Positions 21,313 through 31,139 of a stretch of 64,000 bases of DNA are shown here, piece by piece. Both the position numbers and the translations under genes were made by a program. The notes beneath the pieces are model-generated. The model saw nothing but the letters and a program-made list of their open reading frames with translations. It ran no database searches and had not been told where the DNA came from. This DNA is from Wolfiporia cocos (Eukaryota > Basidiomycota > Agaricomycetes > Polyporales > Phaeolaceae), in the NCBI GenBank assembly GCA_029448655.1, contig JACCLO010000015.1:248001-312000 (forward strand), given 5' to 3'. The first letter of the stretch is position 1, and every line of letters begins with the position of its first letter.

Positions 21313-21323
21313 TGAATAGAACT
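21313..21323 (+). promoter_or_regulatory. Element D self-primer binding site
   Basis: TGAATAGAACT, two bases after the LTR end, is the exact reverse complement of AGTTCTATTCA at 21175-21185 in the LTR, 34 bp after the start of the TATA box. The match stops after 11 nt. Confidence 0.8.
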
Positions 21324-21840
21324 CTACTTTTGGGCCCCCGGCGCGTTGCGCCCTGGGTCATTTTGCCTTCAACAGGTTCTGCTGTTGTACGGCCCGCCCT
21401 AGTGGCGGGATAGGTCTCCGACAGGTACGATTTGGGTTCTGGGGGATTACTAAGCCCGATCCTCAGGGCTTACGGAGGGCGCGCGTTTCCTGCGATGGGA
21501 CGCGTTGCAGCGAGAACCCTCAGGGCTGACCAACGGGAGGTTCCCCGTTCCGGAACCCTTGAGCGGCGATCACTATGCCTTTACCCATATGGCGAAAGGG
21601 TAAACCTTTACGCTTCGGCGGGGGTCAATTGGTACAACACCATGAGTTACCAAGCCGATAGGCCGGAGTTAACAGGTCTCCGGTTGTGGCACTGCTTCGG
21701 CAGGGTAGCGTAGACGGTGGCCGATTGGCTTGTAGGTTTCGGGCCTCGGACCCAGGCGGTGTAAATCGCCAAATTCTGACTCTAAGCGCCTTAGGCAAGC
21801 GCTTCAGTATCCCCGCGACGCCCGAAGACCCCGCGTACCG

Positions 21841-22539
21841 TGTCACAGATTTGGGACATGCCACTATTTTTCCCGTATTTTTACCTATTTATCTGGTATT
21901 TCTACGACCTTGTAGACGTTCACGCTGCTAAGCGCCCGTCTACACGTACACGCAACCAAACAACACGTACACAACGCGGTATACGTCCACCTGTCATAAC
22001 AACACGTACATAATACGCTCGTACGCGTCAATGACTCAGCGGACTAACCTCCGGTGTCACGCGCCTTACTCGTATCCCGATACCGGGCTATGTCAGTACA
22101 ATTGGATAAGCGGCCCGCTCGTTATCACATGCCAATGCCCTTACGATTACTCATATCCCGATACCGGTATATAAGAATCACATGCATGGCTTACTAACGT
22201 AGCTACAGCCACTTCCACAACACGGACCTACGGTCCAAACAAACGTTCTTACTGGTGCGGCCATTACCGGCGCACATGGTCTATTGTAGTTTACGACTTA
22301 GCTGTATTAGTTATGTCTGCGCACAGACCGTCTAACTGTTTGGCTCCTCTTCGAGTAGCCAAACAAAGCATGTATATAAGTAGGGCTATCACTGCGGATA
22401 AGCCTTAGATTTGTTCTCTGCATTCGCACAGTTACATATCATCTCTGCTTGCGCCCACTAGTCTCCTCACCAACCTTCTGCAACTCCTTCAAGTCGCCTA
22501 CAAGGTTATAGTGTGAGTCCCACAGTCTAGTCTGTGTCA
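21841..22539 (+). repeat. Element A 5' LTR (699 bp)
   Basis: TGTCACAG...CTGTGTCA. TATATAAG at 22373-22380. An imperfect inverted repeat GGCTATC/GGATAAGCC lies at 22384-22404, and the predicted start is A at 22407. A second inverted repeat, GTTTGGCT/AGCCAAAC, lies just upstream of the TATA box. Confidence 0.95.
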
Positions 22540-22541
22540 TA

Positions 22542-22552
22542 AGAACAAATCT
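22542..22552 (+). promoter_or_regulatory. Element A self-primer binding site
   Basis: AGAACAAATCT is the exact reverse complement of AGATTTGTTCT at 22407-22417 in the LTR, which starts 34 bp after the TATA box begins. A 2-nt spacer (TA) separates it from the LTR end. It does not begin with TGG, as a tRNA-primed site would. Confidence 0.85.
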
Positions 22553-23560
22553 CCCCCATACCCCCGCCCTTGCGCTTGCGCTTGGGTCTGGGTCTCTATC
22601 CTACAGGGGCTATTACTTGTTGCTGCGCACATCCCTTTCTGCCTGACAAGGCGATTGGGGTGATAGTTGAGATCTGGGGGATACATCGCCATCCTCGGCA
22701 GAGGATTGGCAACCAGGGAAGCCACACCGCCTTTTTAGGCAGGAGGCCTACCTAACCCGGACTCCAGGGTCAAGGAGACATGGTCCTCGCTGACAAGCTT
22801 GGACCATGCGCGGTTAAGACCCGCCTGTGGAGAAAAGGGGACGGTCTGCCTGTGTGCGCCCAACCCCCTGTCATGGCAAGCGTTGTTCAGCGCCCCATCA
22901 CTATCCACAGGGTCATCATTATGATGGCATGGGAATTTTCCAAAGCCGCCTCCCAGGCGTAAGGGACCTGCTTTGAACCCGTTATGGGAAAAGCAGTGAG
23001 GGGGGTGACGTAAAAAATCACCCTGCCATAGGTCACTCGCGGTAGCCAATAGCATAAGTCCTCCGGGCAGCTCGGCGTGCGAGCATGGGTCAAACGGATT
23101 TGGGGCCCCATTGGAAGAGAAGCGCGTGGCCCACTCCTTCGGGATGTGGAGCGCTGCTGTCTCGCGATCTTAGATCGACAGTGGTTTTTTAGCCCTGATG
23201 TGACACCCATGTGGCTACAGACGGCAACCTCATTGTTGAAGCATGGACAGGCTAAGGGATGTAAAATCCCAGCCACTTTCCGGCATCGTCCCTCCGGGGC
23301 GGTGTCGTGTATCCGATTCCCAATCATCTGACCCAGGAACCGGCCTGGCAGTCAGCAACTCTACCCCTGGAGTCGGCGCCTCTGACCGTTAGGGTCATGC
23401 GAATATCCGCGCCGTCTCGGCACAGGGTTTGCGCGCAACATAAGAGTAATTATGCCCCGTAGTACACCTTCTTTGCTCCTGAAAAGGAGTCCACTACCCT
23501 ACCTTACATAATCCCTTTTATTCCTGTTCTTGGACGAATCACTGGGAAACTTTGTTTCTC
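22553..23560 (+). other. Element A leader, about 1 kb
   Basis: Untranslated leader between the primer-binding site and ORF1. It contains only short ORFs. It is kept almost unchanged in the deleted copy (55622-56626, reverse strand), so it may hold packaging or translation signals, but none could be named. Confidence 0.6.
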
Positions 23561-24484
23561 ATGAAAGCTGCACTTTCTAGAATCATGCCCCGCGTTACCC
23601 GTCGCACCCGTGGCTCCTCTACTGCCCCCTACGTCAAACCGGCGAAGCGGTCCCTTCTCAGCCGCATCGACACCGCCGACATTCCTCGGGCAGAGGACGT
23701 CACATACACCCTTCCTGTAAAGGAAGACTACACCGGGAAGCTCCATCTTTGGGAGATTCCCGTCCACATGCCAAAGCACATTGCTGAGGCTGGGAAACCC
23801 GCTCCTCGACCTCCCAAACCAGTTCCGCTCGCCAAGCGTATCTGGACAGAGGAAGAGAAGCTAGCCGCTTCCATTACCGCCATGGAGAACTTAATTAAAC
23901 TCCGCGAACTCAACAAGCTCAAGCTCGCCCGCGATAAGCTGAATAAGCGAATCGCCGCCAAACAAGCCGCCAAGGAGGCCAAGCAAGCAGCTTCTTCACT
24001 GGCCCTCCGTCTCTCCAGCCCGGCGGCCGGACCTCCCGTTCCGACCAACCACAAGATTCTCGACCCTTCCCTCGTCTTCGGGAAGAAGAAGCCTCTCCAA
24101 GCATGCGACCAAGTTATTCCCATGCTAGAAGGCACGCTCACTCGTCTCACTCCTCTCGCCAACCATCCCCCTAATTACCCAGGCTTCCATATGGAAAACG
24201 ACATGCGTTTCCATACTATGGTAGTAGAATTAGAGGACTTGGTGGATAACGTAAAGGATAGAGCGAGACGGGGGAGGATCACAAATAGAGATTGGAGAAT
24301 TATGAAAAAGTATTGCAAACAGCTCGGCAATATTTCCTTTTTGGATTGGCGTACGGACTTGGCTCGTATCGTAGCAGAATGCGTAGCGCTACAAATTACT
24401 TTTGCCTTCGGTGTAACACCACCTGACAAGGTGGCAGGGCCCTCGACTACTTCGGTAGAAGAGGATATACTCGCGATTGTATAG
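23561..24484 (+). CDS. Element A ORF1, unknown, 307 residues
   Basis: Extra reading frame between the 5' LTR and gag, not part of the usual gypsy gene set. The start is the ATG at 23561. The N-terminus is strongly basic (many Arg/Lys in the first 30 residues), followed by a short folded-looking part and a Pro-rich linker. Residues about 105-160 form a Lys/Ala/Leu-rich helix, likely a coiled coil. The C-terminal third contains a Trp- and Arg-rich helical stretch ending in an acidic tail. No enzyme motif was found. The deleted copy B keeps this frame intact with very few changes. Element D has a different-sequence ORF of similar size and position. The basic and helical character would suit an RNA-binding or gag-like accessory protein, but this is a guess. 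Confidence 0.8.
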   Translation: MKAALSRIMPRVTRRTRGSSTAPYVKPAKRSLLSRIDTADIPRAEDVTYTLPVKEDYTGKLHLWEIPVHMPKHIAEAGKPAPRPPKPVPLAKRIWTEEEKLAASITAMENLIKLRELNKLKLARDKLNKRIAAKQAAKEAKQAASSLALRLSSPAAGPPVPTNHKILDPSLVFGKKKPLQACDQVIPMLEGTLTRLTPLANHPPNYPGFHMENDMRFHTMVVELEDLVDNVKDRARRGRITNRDWRIMKKYCKQLGNISFLDWRTDLARIVAECVALQITFAFGVTPPDKVAGPSTTSVEEDILAIV

Positions 24485-24631
24485 TAGAAATACTATCATC
24501 TTTTAACTCTGAAATAGAGTGCGAGTGTGATCTATAACGAAAGTTGCAGCTTTCAAACCAAAACCCTTCTTAAGAATCTAAGACAATGAGTAACCGGAAA
24601 CTAACATTCGTCACAAACAGATTCACAAAAA

Positions 24632-26623
24632 ATGTCTTCCACCTCCTCCGTTAGCACCCCCCTCGCCCCTCGCAAGATGCGCCTCCGCTCAGAAGGACCG
24701 GTGACCCCGGTAGCTGGTCCCTCGGGAACCCAGCAGCTGGTGACTCTAGAACACCTCAGCGAGGAAGAGGAAGAGGAAGAGGAAGAAGAAATACCGGAGT
24801 TCGCTCCCCCGCAAAGGGAGTCTTCGACCAACCCCATGGGTACACGCCCAGGCTCCCCCATTGCCGGATACCCACCGGCTCGTCGAACTCGCCCCATCGG
24901 GCCCGCCACCACCCTGGAAATGGAATTTTCGGGTCCGACACGACAGACCAATGTCGCTGTCGAGAACAACCTCAAGGCGTACCTCCCTGAAGAGGAACAC
25001 CACAAGGTGGATGGGTCCCTACATGGGCCGATCATCGACGCCGCCGTACAACGAAGTGCGGCCATCTCCCACGACACCACCGACACCCTCGGTCGAATGG
25101 TGCACGCTCGCCTGGAGCGAATCCACGGCAGAATCGACTCCCTGGTTGGGCAATCCAGGGCCATCGAACAAAAGGCCCAAGACGAGCTACACGAAGCGGT
25201 AAATTCGGTCCGTAACGAGGTGCTGTCCACGCTGGTGGACCTTGGTAAGGAACTCCGACAGGAGTACACCGCCAAGTTCTCCGCAATGGAGAAGGAACTT
25301 CGGAAGGATTACCGGTCCCGGCTGGACGACCTCGAGGATGCATTTGCCGAACGCATGGAGAAGGTCGACGAGGAACTCCGGAGGATTCGCAAGAATCCCT
25401 CCGTTCCCAACCCTCACGGTGTCCGCACGCCCCCGGAAGACCCGGCACCGGCCCCCGGTCATGCTCAAGCCAGAGCAGCCGAGGCCGCTGCCGCCGCACA
25501 AGCTGCAGCCGCTGCTGCAGCAGCCGTCGCCCCGCAGATTCCAGGTCTGCCTCAAAACCTGAAAATCCCCCCTCCCCCCGAATTCTCTGGGTCATCTGGA
25601 AAGGTGACTGCGCAGGAATGGGTGGAGAAGATGGGCCTGTACTTCGGTACGCTCAGGGTCTACGATGACCATGACCGTATCACCACGGCCCTCTTCCGCG
25701 TCACAGGGGACGCATACAAATTTTTCTCGCCTCTCATCAAGAAGGCAGGAAACGGAGAACCTCTCGGCACCTGGGAGGACTTCACCAAGTCAGTCATGGT
25801 GCAATATGGGAAGATGACGGATAAGGAGATAGCCAAGAAGGAAATTCGCGGCTACTACGGCACGAAGGGCAAGGAACTGGCAGAATCGAACTATTTCAAT
25901 TACTGCGAACGGTTCCGCACCCTCGGCCGACTCTCCGAAACCGCCAACGAGACTCTGGTGTGGGAATTCACCGAGACTCTCCCCGAAAAGGTCAAGGACA
26001 CCTTGAACGTCCTCGGTAAGACCCCATTCTTCAAGGCCCCAACCGACATCGAGCCCCTCATCGACTTCGCCCTGGAAATGTACCAAACGTCATATCCAGA
26101 CAAGATCAAGGGCTCGATCTTCGAGAAGGCCGGCAAGAAGGACTTGGCACCTGCCGAAAAGAAGGAGACGTCCTCCGCTTCTGCGAAGAAGTCGGAGAAG
26201 AAAAAGGACAAGGGAAAGGCGCCCGCCAAAGCCCCCGCCGACACCACCAACGCCGTCTGCACTTACTGCAAGCAGACGGGACACTATTTCAACAAGTGTC
26301 CTAAGCTTGCCGCGGACAAGGCTGCGGGAACGTTCGTGCCTGCTGCTCAGCGGGCCGAACAACAAAGGGCGAAGGATGCAGCTGCCGCGTCTGGAAAGAC
26401 CACGGCTGCTCCTTCGGGTAGTGGAAAGGGACAGGCTTCTGGCAAGAAGCCGTACTCGGCGCCCCCCGCGGATGGCAAGACGTATCGTGCCCGAACGATC
26501 TGGGAAGAAGTGACGGCTGACTCAAGCTCAGCAGGACCCTCGGCCCCCGCCACCACCGTCGCCAATGTCGGGACCATCTCGGTTCCCCTCGCCCCAACTA
26601 CACGTCTCGAAGACGTTCTGTGA
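24632..26623 (+). CDS. gag: Element A Gag polyprotein, 663 residues
   Basis: Structural protein of the virus-like particle. Residues 1-60 are Ser/Pro-rich with a run of about ten Glu. Residues about 110-260 are helical and charged (coiled coil), followed by an Ala-rich stretch. Residues about 305-490 match the Ty3/gypsy gag capsid domain: FSG...WVEKMGLYF, then TALFRVTGDAYKFF and WEDFTKSVMVQYG. A Lys-rich linker precedes one CCHC zinc knuckle, C-x2-C-x4-H-x4-C, at residues about 543-556, which would bind RNA. The stop at 26621-26623 lies inside pol, which is read in the +1 frame. In copy B this gene is cut at the poly-Glu run. Confidence 0.93.
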   Translation: MSSTSSVSTPLAPRKMRLRSEGPVTPVAGPSGTQQLVTLEHLSEEEEEEEEEEIPEFAPPQRESSTNPMGTRPGSPIAGYPPARRTRPIGPATTLEMEFSGPTRQTNVAVENNLKAYLPEEEHHKVDGSLHGPIIDAAVQRSAAISHDTTDTLGRMVHARLERIHGRIDSLVGQSRAIEQKAQDELHEAVNSVRNEVLSTLVDLGKELRQEYTAKFSAMEKELRKDYRSRLDDLEDAFAERMEKVDEELRRIRKNPSVPNPHGVRTPPEDPAPAPGHAQARAAEAAAAAQAAAAAAAAVAPQIPGLPQNLKIPPPPEFSGSSGKVTAQEWVEKMGLYFGTLRVYDDHDRITTALFRVTGDAYKFFSPLIKKAGNGEPLGTWEDFTKSVMVQYGKMTDKEIAKKEIRGYYGTKGKELAESNYFNYCERFRTLGRLSETANETLVWEFTETLPEKVKDTLNVLGKTPFFKAPTDIEPLIDFALEMYQTSYPDKIKGSIFEKAGKKDLAPAEKKETSSASAKKSEKKKDKGKAPAKAPADTTNAVCTYCKQTGHYFNKCPKLAADKAAGTFVPAAQRAEQQRAKDAAAASGKTTAAPSGSGKGQASGKKPYSAPPADGKTYRARTIWEEVTADSSSAGPSAPATTVANVGTISVPLAPTTRLEDVL

Positions 26624-29600
26624 AGAACACACCAGCCCCGCAGCGGCTGGGAGTGTACAGCGCCCCGAAGAAGCGCACCTCTACGAAGAGGCTTCACAGA
26701 GACCCCTTATCTTGTGGGAAGATAAGGCGGTCGTACGTCACCCGGTATCCCATCTCGGTATATTCGGCAGCTCGGCAATGGACTTTGCCCGGAGGACTCA
26801 GACACTAGCTACACGTGCCCCTCCTGTACAATACTTTCACCCTGACCCGCTCGCGCTTAAATTTTTCACTTTGTATAATGTACATGGAAACGATTCTCGA
26901 GACGACAATAAATCGTTCTCTATCGAAGTGGAACTGTGGGTATATGGAAAGAAAGTCAACGCCATGGCATTAATCGACACCGGTGCATCAATAAGCGTCA
27001 TTGATAAGAAACTCGTACATGAGGAAAAGTTAGTCACTCAAAAACTACCTTCACCTCTCGAGATTCGTAACGCCGACGGTACCTCTAATACCGCCGGTAA
27101 TATCAATATGGCAGTAAAAGCTTATATGGTGCACGAGGAACACAAGTCCACCGAATTCTTGTACGTAATGGACGTACAGAATGCGGATGTGATCCTCGGA
27201 TATGACTGGTTCCTGAAACACAACCCGGACTTCAATTGGCCGGAAGGAACCTTCACATATCGGTGTACGGAAAAATGCAAACATGGTAAACGGGTTTCGA
27301 TTTCTGAGGAAGAAGACGAAATCGAACCCCGCAACATCTATCAGATCATCAACGACTTTCCAATAGATTTTCTCGGCTTAGAGGAGCCTGAGAATCCCTT
27401 TGTCGCTTGGGTGAACACCCTTGACGAAGGAACGGAACTCCTTATCGATGCCATTCAGTCGATAACGGAGAAGTCGGACGATGAATTCCTGACAGATGCG
27501 GATCTCCAGAAATGGAAATCCTTGGTTCCAGAGGAATACCAGGAGTTTGGTCCCACGGTATTTTCTCAACGCGCATCCGAAAGGATGCCCGAGCGGAAAC
27601 CATACGACCATGCCATCGACTTCCCCGATGACGCGGTGCTACCGCCCCCGAGTAAGGCATACAAGATGTCTCCTCAGGAAGCGAACTCGCTAGATCAGTG
27701 GATTCAGGAAGAGTTACGGAAGGGCTACATCCGACACTCAAAATCTCCGATCGCGAGCCCGGTCTTCTTCGTCCCTAAAAAAGACGGCGGAGCCCGAATG
27801 GTAGTCGACTACCGAAAGGTGAACGACTTAACCATTAAAAACAGGTACCCTCTCCCACGCATAGACGAGCTTATCGATAAGCTTAGCCAGGCTTCGATAT
27901 TTACGAAGCTCGACTTGCGTTGGGGTTACAACAACGTAAGAATCAAGGAGGGAGATGAATGGAAGACCGCATTCATTACGCCTAACGGCCTTTATGAAGC
28001 TGTAGTCATGTACTTCGGTTTTTGTAATGCACCCAGCACGTTCCAACACATGATGAACGATATTCTAGGTGACCTTATCAGAGAAGGAAAGGTCATTGTC
28101 TACCTAGACGACATCCTTGTGTTCGGAAACGACCTGTTGGAACACCGTCGTATTGTCAAGCAAGTATTACAAATCTTGCAAGACAACGACTTGTTCGCGA
28201 AGCCTGAAAAGTGCTTCTTCGAACAAAGCAGTATTGAATACCTGGGAATGATCATTTCCAAAGGAAAAGTCGAAATGGACCCTAAGAAGGTAGCCGGTGT
28301 CATGGACTGGCCTACACCTGCCAAGGTGAAGGACGTCCAAGCCTTTGTTGGCTTCGCCAACTACTACCGTCGGTTCATTAAAGATTTCTCCAAAGTGGTT
28401 AAGCCGTTAACCGAACTGTCCAAGAAAAACACGCAATGGAACTGGGGACCCGAACAAGCGGAAGCCTTCCAAACTCTCAAGGAAGCTTTCACATCGGCTC
28501 CAATACTCCGGATCCCAGATCAGGAGTCCCCGTTCCGCGTGGAAGCGGATTCTTCCGATTACGCAACTGGTGCAGTGCTATCGCAATACTCTTCGGAGGA
28601 TAAGCTCTGGCACCCGGTAGCCTTTTACTCGAAATCTCTATCAGCACCCGAAAGGAACTATGAGATTTACGATAAGGAGTTGCTCGCAATCATCCGCGCT
28701 CTAGAGGAATGGAGACATTACCTCGAGGGACATCCACATAAATTCGAAGTATGGTCGGATCATCTCAATCTGACATATTTCAAATCGGCACAACGGCTAA
28801 CCCGGAGACAGGCACGTTGGAGTCTTTACCTGACAAGGTTCAACTTCACCATGTGTCACAAACCCGGTAAAACAATGCTTACGGCTGATCCTCTGTCACG
28901 GAGGCCAGACCATGAAGAGGGGGTGGAACTCGACAATCGCGATCAAATTTTGCTGAAACCGGAATACTTTACGGTTAGGGCGCTAGAAGCGTCACAGCAG
29001 GAGATACAATCAGGCGACGAGGACCTTCTCCGACAAATCCGACAAGCCCTCATGGACGATCAAATTACCAAAGATTACCAGGAACTACTGAAAAGTGGTC
29101 CCAAGGAATTCGGTAAAGATCTCCAGGAATGGAACATGGAGGCCGGATTACTCCTCAGACGAGGAAAAGTGTACGTTCCAAAAGAGCCTAAGGAATTGCG
29201 CACGAAGATCCTGGAGTTACATCATGACCATGTGACTGCCGGACACTTCGGACGATGGAAGACCTATGAATCTCTATCACGTAATTACTGGTGGCCTGGA
29301 ATGACCACGATGGTGAAGCAATACGTGGAAGGTTGTGACACATGTCAACGCATGAAGAACCACAACCAGACCCCGTACGGACCCCTGCAACCGCTCCCAG
29401 TTCCGGAAGCACCTTGGGACACCGTCACAATTGACCTTATCGTCCACCTACCACCCAGCGGCGAATTGAAACAATTCAATGCTATTATGGTAATAGTGGA
29501 CCGGCTTACCAAACGAGCACATTTCATTCCCACGTCCGACAAAATAACGGCAAAAGAATTAGCGAACCTCCTGTACCTTCGGATTTATCCGAACCACGGA

Positions 29601-31100
29601 CTTCCGAAACAAATCATTTCGGATAGAGGCCCGCAATTCGCAGCCGCCTTATTCAAGGGATGGTGTGAGCAATTGGGAATCCAACGGTCAATGACAACCG
29701 CCTATCACCCGCAAGCGGATGGCCAGACGGAGAGAGTTAACCAGATCCTGGAACAATATCTTAGATGTTACATCGATGTTATTCAGAAGGATAACTGGTC
29801 ATGGTTTCTCCCTACGGCCGAATTCGCGTACAACAACGCGGCTAGTGAGACAACAAAGAATAGTCCATTCTTTGTCGAACTAGGAAGGCATCCCAACGCA
29901 GGACCTACGAATTTACGTCCAACACAATACGTGGACCTAAATGTCATTGCTTACGAACGATGGTCAGCACAAGAACAAGCTAAGGCAGCAATGAAACTGG
30001 CTGCTGAACGCTGGTCTTGGTACTACGATCAACATAAGCGCTCGGTACCGTTTAAAGTCGGCGACAAAGTTCTCGTTGACGCCCGTAGCTGGCAAGACTC
30101 CGAAAGAAGTCTTAGTCCACGCTATTTGGGACCATTTAGGATAATTGAACAATTATCTCCGGTCACCTTTAGGGTACACATGGACGAGCAATACAGGGCT
30201 TACCACCCAGTATTCCACGCTTCCAAGTTGGTCATGTACAAGGACCCGGTGCATCAGAAAAAACCAGAGCCTCAACCAGAAATGGTCGATGGCGAAGAAT
30301 TATGGGAAGTCGAGAAGATCTTAGATCATCGTCTCCGCGCAGGAAGAGTTGAATACAGAATCCGATGGAAAGGGTTCGGTATCAACGACGACTCCTGGGT
30401 ACGCGAAGCCGATCTCGACACGGCATACGACATCCTGCAGGAATACAAGGCTTCACACGCCATTCCAATGCAGGATGTCCCCCTCAGGCGATCAGCTAGA
30501 AGGAAAGAAGCAGTTCACGTCTTCGACCCTGATAGCGACGACTGGGAAGCCGACGAATGCACGTGGCCAGACGACTGGCCGCAGTATCGCGAAGAATTTG
30601 CGAAAGATCCTAAGCAGCGCATGGTTAGACACCCCGACGGGGGATGGATGTCAGCTGACATTAACCAAAACGCGGACTTGAAAATCGTAGTCGGTGAAGG
30701 CGGCCGAATGCCGGAAAAGGGAACCAAGGACTCGGTTGGGTTTGACCTGTACACTGCAACAGGCGACGTTCTGCCAGCTCACGGGCAGACAGAATACAAT
30801 ACCAAACTGAAAATCCAGGTACCTTTCGGCACTTACGGCCGTATCGCCCCCCGCTCTAGTCTCGCACGCAAAGGCATAGACGTAATGGGTGGCGTCATCG
30901 ACCACGATTATCAAGGCGAAGTAATCATCATTCTCCGGAATCACTCCGACATATCTATCGATATTCGGGCCGGCGATAAGATTGCTCAGCTCATCTGCGA
31001 AGTTGCTAAGGACCCGCATATTACGCTACACGGAAAATCTTACTTTGAAAAGATTAAATCCGAGCGCGGTACTGGTGGTTTCGGCTCCACAGGAAAGTAA
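26565..31100 (+). CDS. pol: Element A Pol: PR-RT-RH-IN-chromodomain-dUTPase
   Basis: A 1,511-codon frame overlapping gag by 59 bp in the +1 frame. Domains in order: aspartic protease (LIDTGAS, residue ~135); reverse transcriptase (KDGGARMVVDYR at ~405, catalytic YLDD at ~513); RNase H (VEADSSDYATG at ~655); integrase with an HHCC finger (~885-930) and D,D,E core (D in TIDLI ~955, D in ISDRG ~1018, E in DGQTERVNQ ~1052); a chromodomain (WEVEKIL...YRIRWKGF...DSW, ~1243-1295) that would bind methylated histone H3; and a trimeric-type dUTPase (~1370-1511). All five dUTPase motifs are present: GFDLYTA, PRSSLARKG, GVIDHDYQGEV, GDKIAQLI and RGTGGFGSTG. No stop or frameshift breaks the frame. How ribosomes enter it from gag is not clear; a +1 shift or re-initiation are options. 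Confidence 0.95.
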   Translation: MSGPSRFPSPQLHVSKTFCEEHTSPAAAGSVQRPEEAHLYEEASQRPLILWEDKAVVRHPVSHLGIFGSSAMDFARRTQTLATRAPPVQYFHPDPLALKFFTLYNVHGNDSRDDNKSFSIEVELWVYGKKVNAMALIDTGASISVIDKKLVHEEKLVTQKLPSPLEIRNADGTSNTAGNINMAVKAYMVHEEHKSTEFLYVMDVQNADVILGYDWFLKHNPDFNWPEGTFTYRCTEKCKHGKRVSISEEEDEIEPRNIYQIINDFPIDFLGLEEPENPFVAWVNTLDEGTELLIDAIQSITEKSDDEFLTDADLQKWKSLVPEEYQEFGPTVFSQRASERMPERKPYDHAIDFPDDAVLPPPSKAYKMSPQEANSLDQWIQEELRKGYIRHSKSPIASPVFFVPKKDGGARMVVDYRKVNDLTIKNRYPLPRIDELIDKLSQASIFTKLDLRWGYNNVRIKEGDEWKTAFITPNGLYEAVVMYFGFCNAPSTFQHMMNDILGDLIREGKVIVYLDDILVFGNDLLEHRRIVKQVLQILQDNDLFAKPEKCFFEQSSIEYLGMIISKGKVEMDPKKVAGVMDWPTPAKVKDVQAFVGFANYYRRFIKDFSKVVKPLTELSKKNTQWNWGPEQAEAFQTLKEAFTSAPILRIPDQESPFRVEADSSDYATGAVLSQYSSEDKLWHPVAFYSKSLSAPERNYEIYDKELLAIIRALEEWRHYLEGHPHKFEVWSDHLNLTYFKSAQRLTRRQARWSLYLTRFNFTMCHKPGKTMLTADPLSRRPDHEEGVELDNRDQILLKPEYFTVRALEASQQEIQSGDEDLLRQIRQALMDDQITKDYQELLKSGPKEFGKDLQEWNMEAGLLLRRGKVYVPKEPKELRTKILELHHDHVTAGHFGRWKTYESLSRNYWWPGMTTMVKQYVEGCDTCQRMKNHNQTPYGPLQPLPVPEAPWDTVTIDLIVHLPPSGELKQFNAIMVIVDRLTKRAHFIPTSDKITAKELANLLYLRIYPNHGLPKQIISDRGPQFAAALFKGWCEQLGIQRSMTTAYHPQADGQTERVNQILEQYLRCYIDVIQKDNWSWFLPTAEFAYNNAASETTKNSPFFVELGRHPNAGPTNLRPTQYVDLNVIAYERWSAQEQAKAAMKLAAERWSWYYDQHKRSVPFKVGDKVLVDARSWQDSERSLSPRYLGPFRIIEQLSPVTFRVHMDEQYRAYHPVFHASKLVMYKDPVHQKKPEPQPEMVDGEELWEVEKILDHRLRAGRVEYRIRWKGFGINDDSWVREADLDTAYDILQEYKASHAIPMQDVPLRRSARRKEAVHVFDPDSDDWEADECTWPDDWPQYREEFAKDPKQRMVRHPDGGWMSADINQNADLKIVVGEGGRMPEKGTKDSVGFDLYTATGDVLPAHGQTEYNTKLKIQVPFGTYGRIAPRSSLARKGIDVMGGVIDHDYQGEVIIILRNHSDISIDIRAGDKIAQLICEVAKDPHITLHGKSYFEKIKSERGTGGFGSTGK

Positions 31101-31126
31101 TCGTTCCATTAGGGACAATGAAACCT

Positions 31127-31139
31127 GAAGAGGGGGTAA
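31127..31139 (+). promoter_or_regulatory. Element A polypurine tract
   Basis: GAAGAGGGGGTAA directly before the 3' LTR. The same GAGGGGGTAA-TGTCAC junction occurs in D, F and B and is conserved in the decayed element at 13797. Confidence 0.85.

Noticed and set aside
21839..21864. CRISPR-like or phage features suggested by many short repeats
   Set aside because: The repeats are LTR termini and palindromes of eukaryotic retrotransposons; there is no regular spacer structure.
22540..22560. tRNA primer-binding site for element A
   Set aside because: The site does not start with TGG and has an exact 11-nt match to the element's own predicted 5' end, as do D and F.
24601..25275. Minus-strand ORFs antisense to element A gag
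   Set aside because: Shadows of the gag frame caused by its biased codon use; not independently supported.
30651..31019. Minus-strand ORF opposite the dUTPase region, also seen opposite B
   Set aside because: It is shared only because the sense sequence is shared; no motif.
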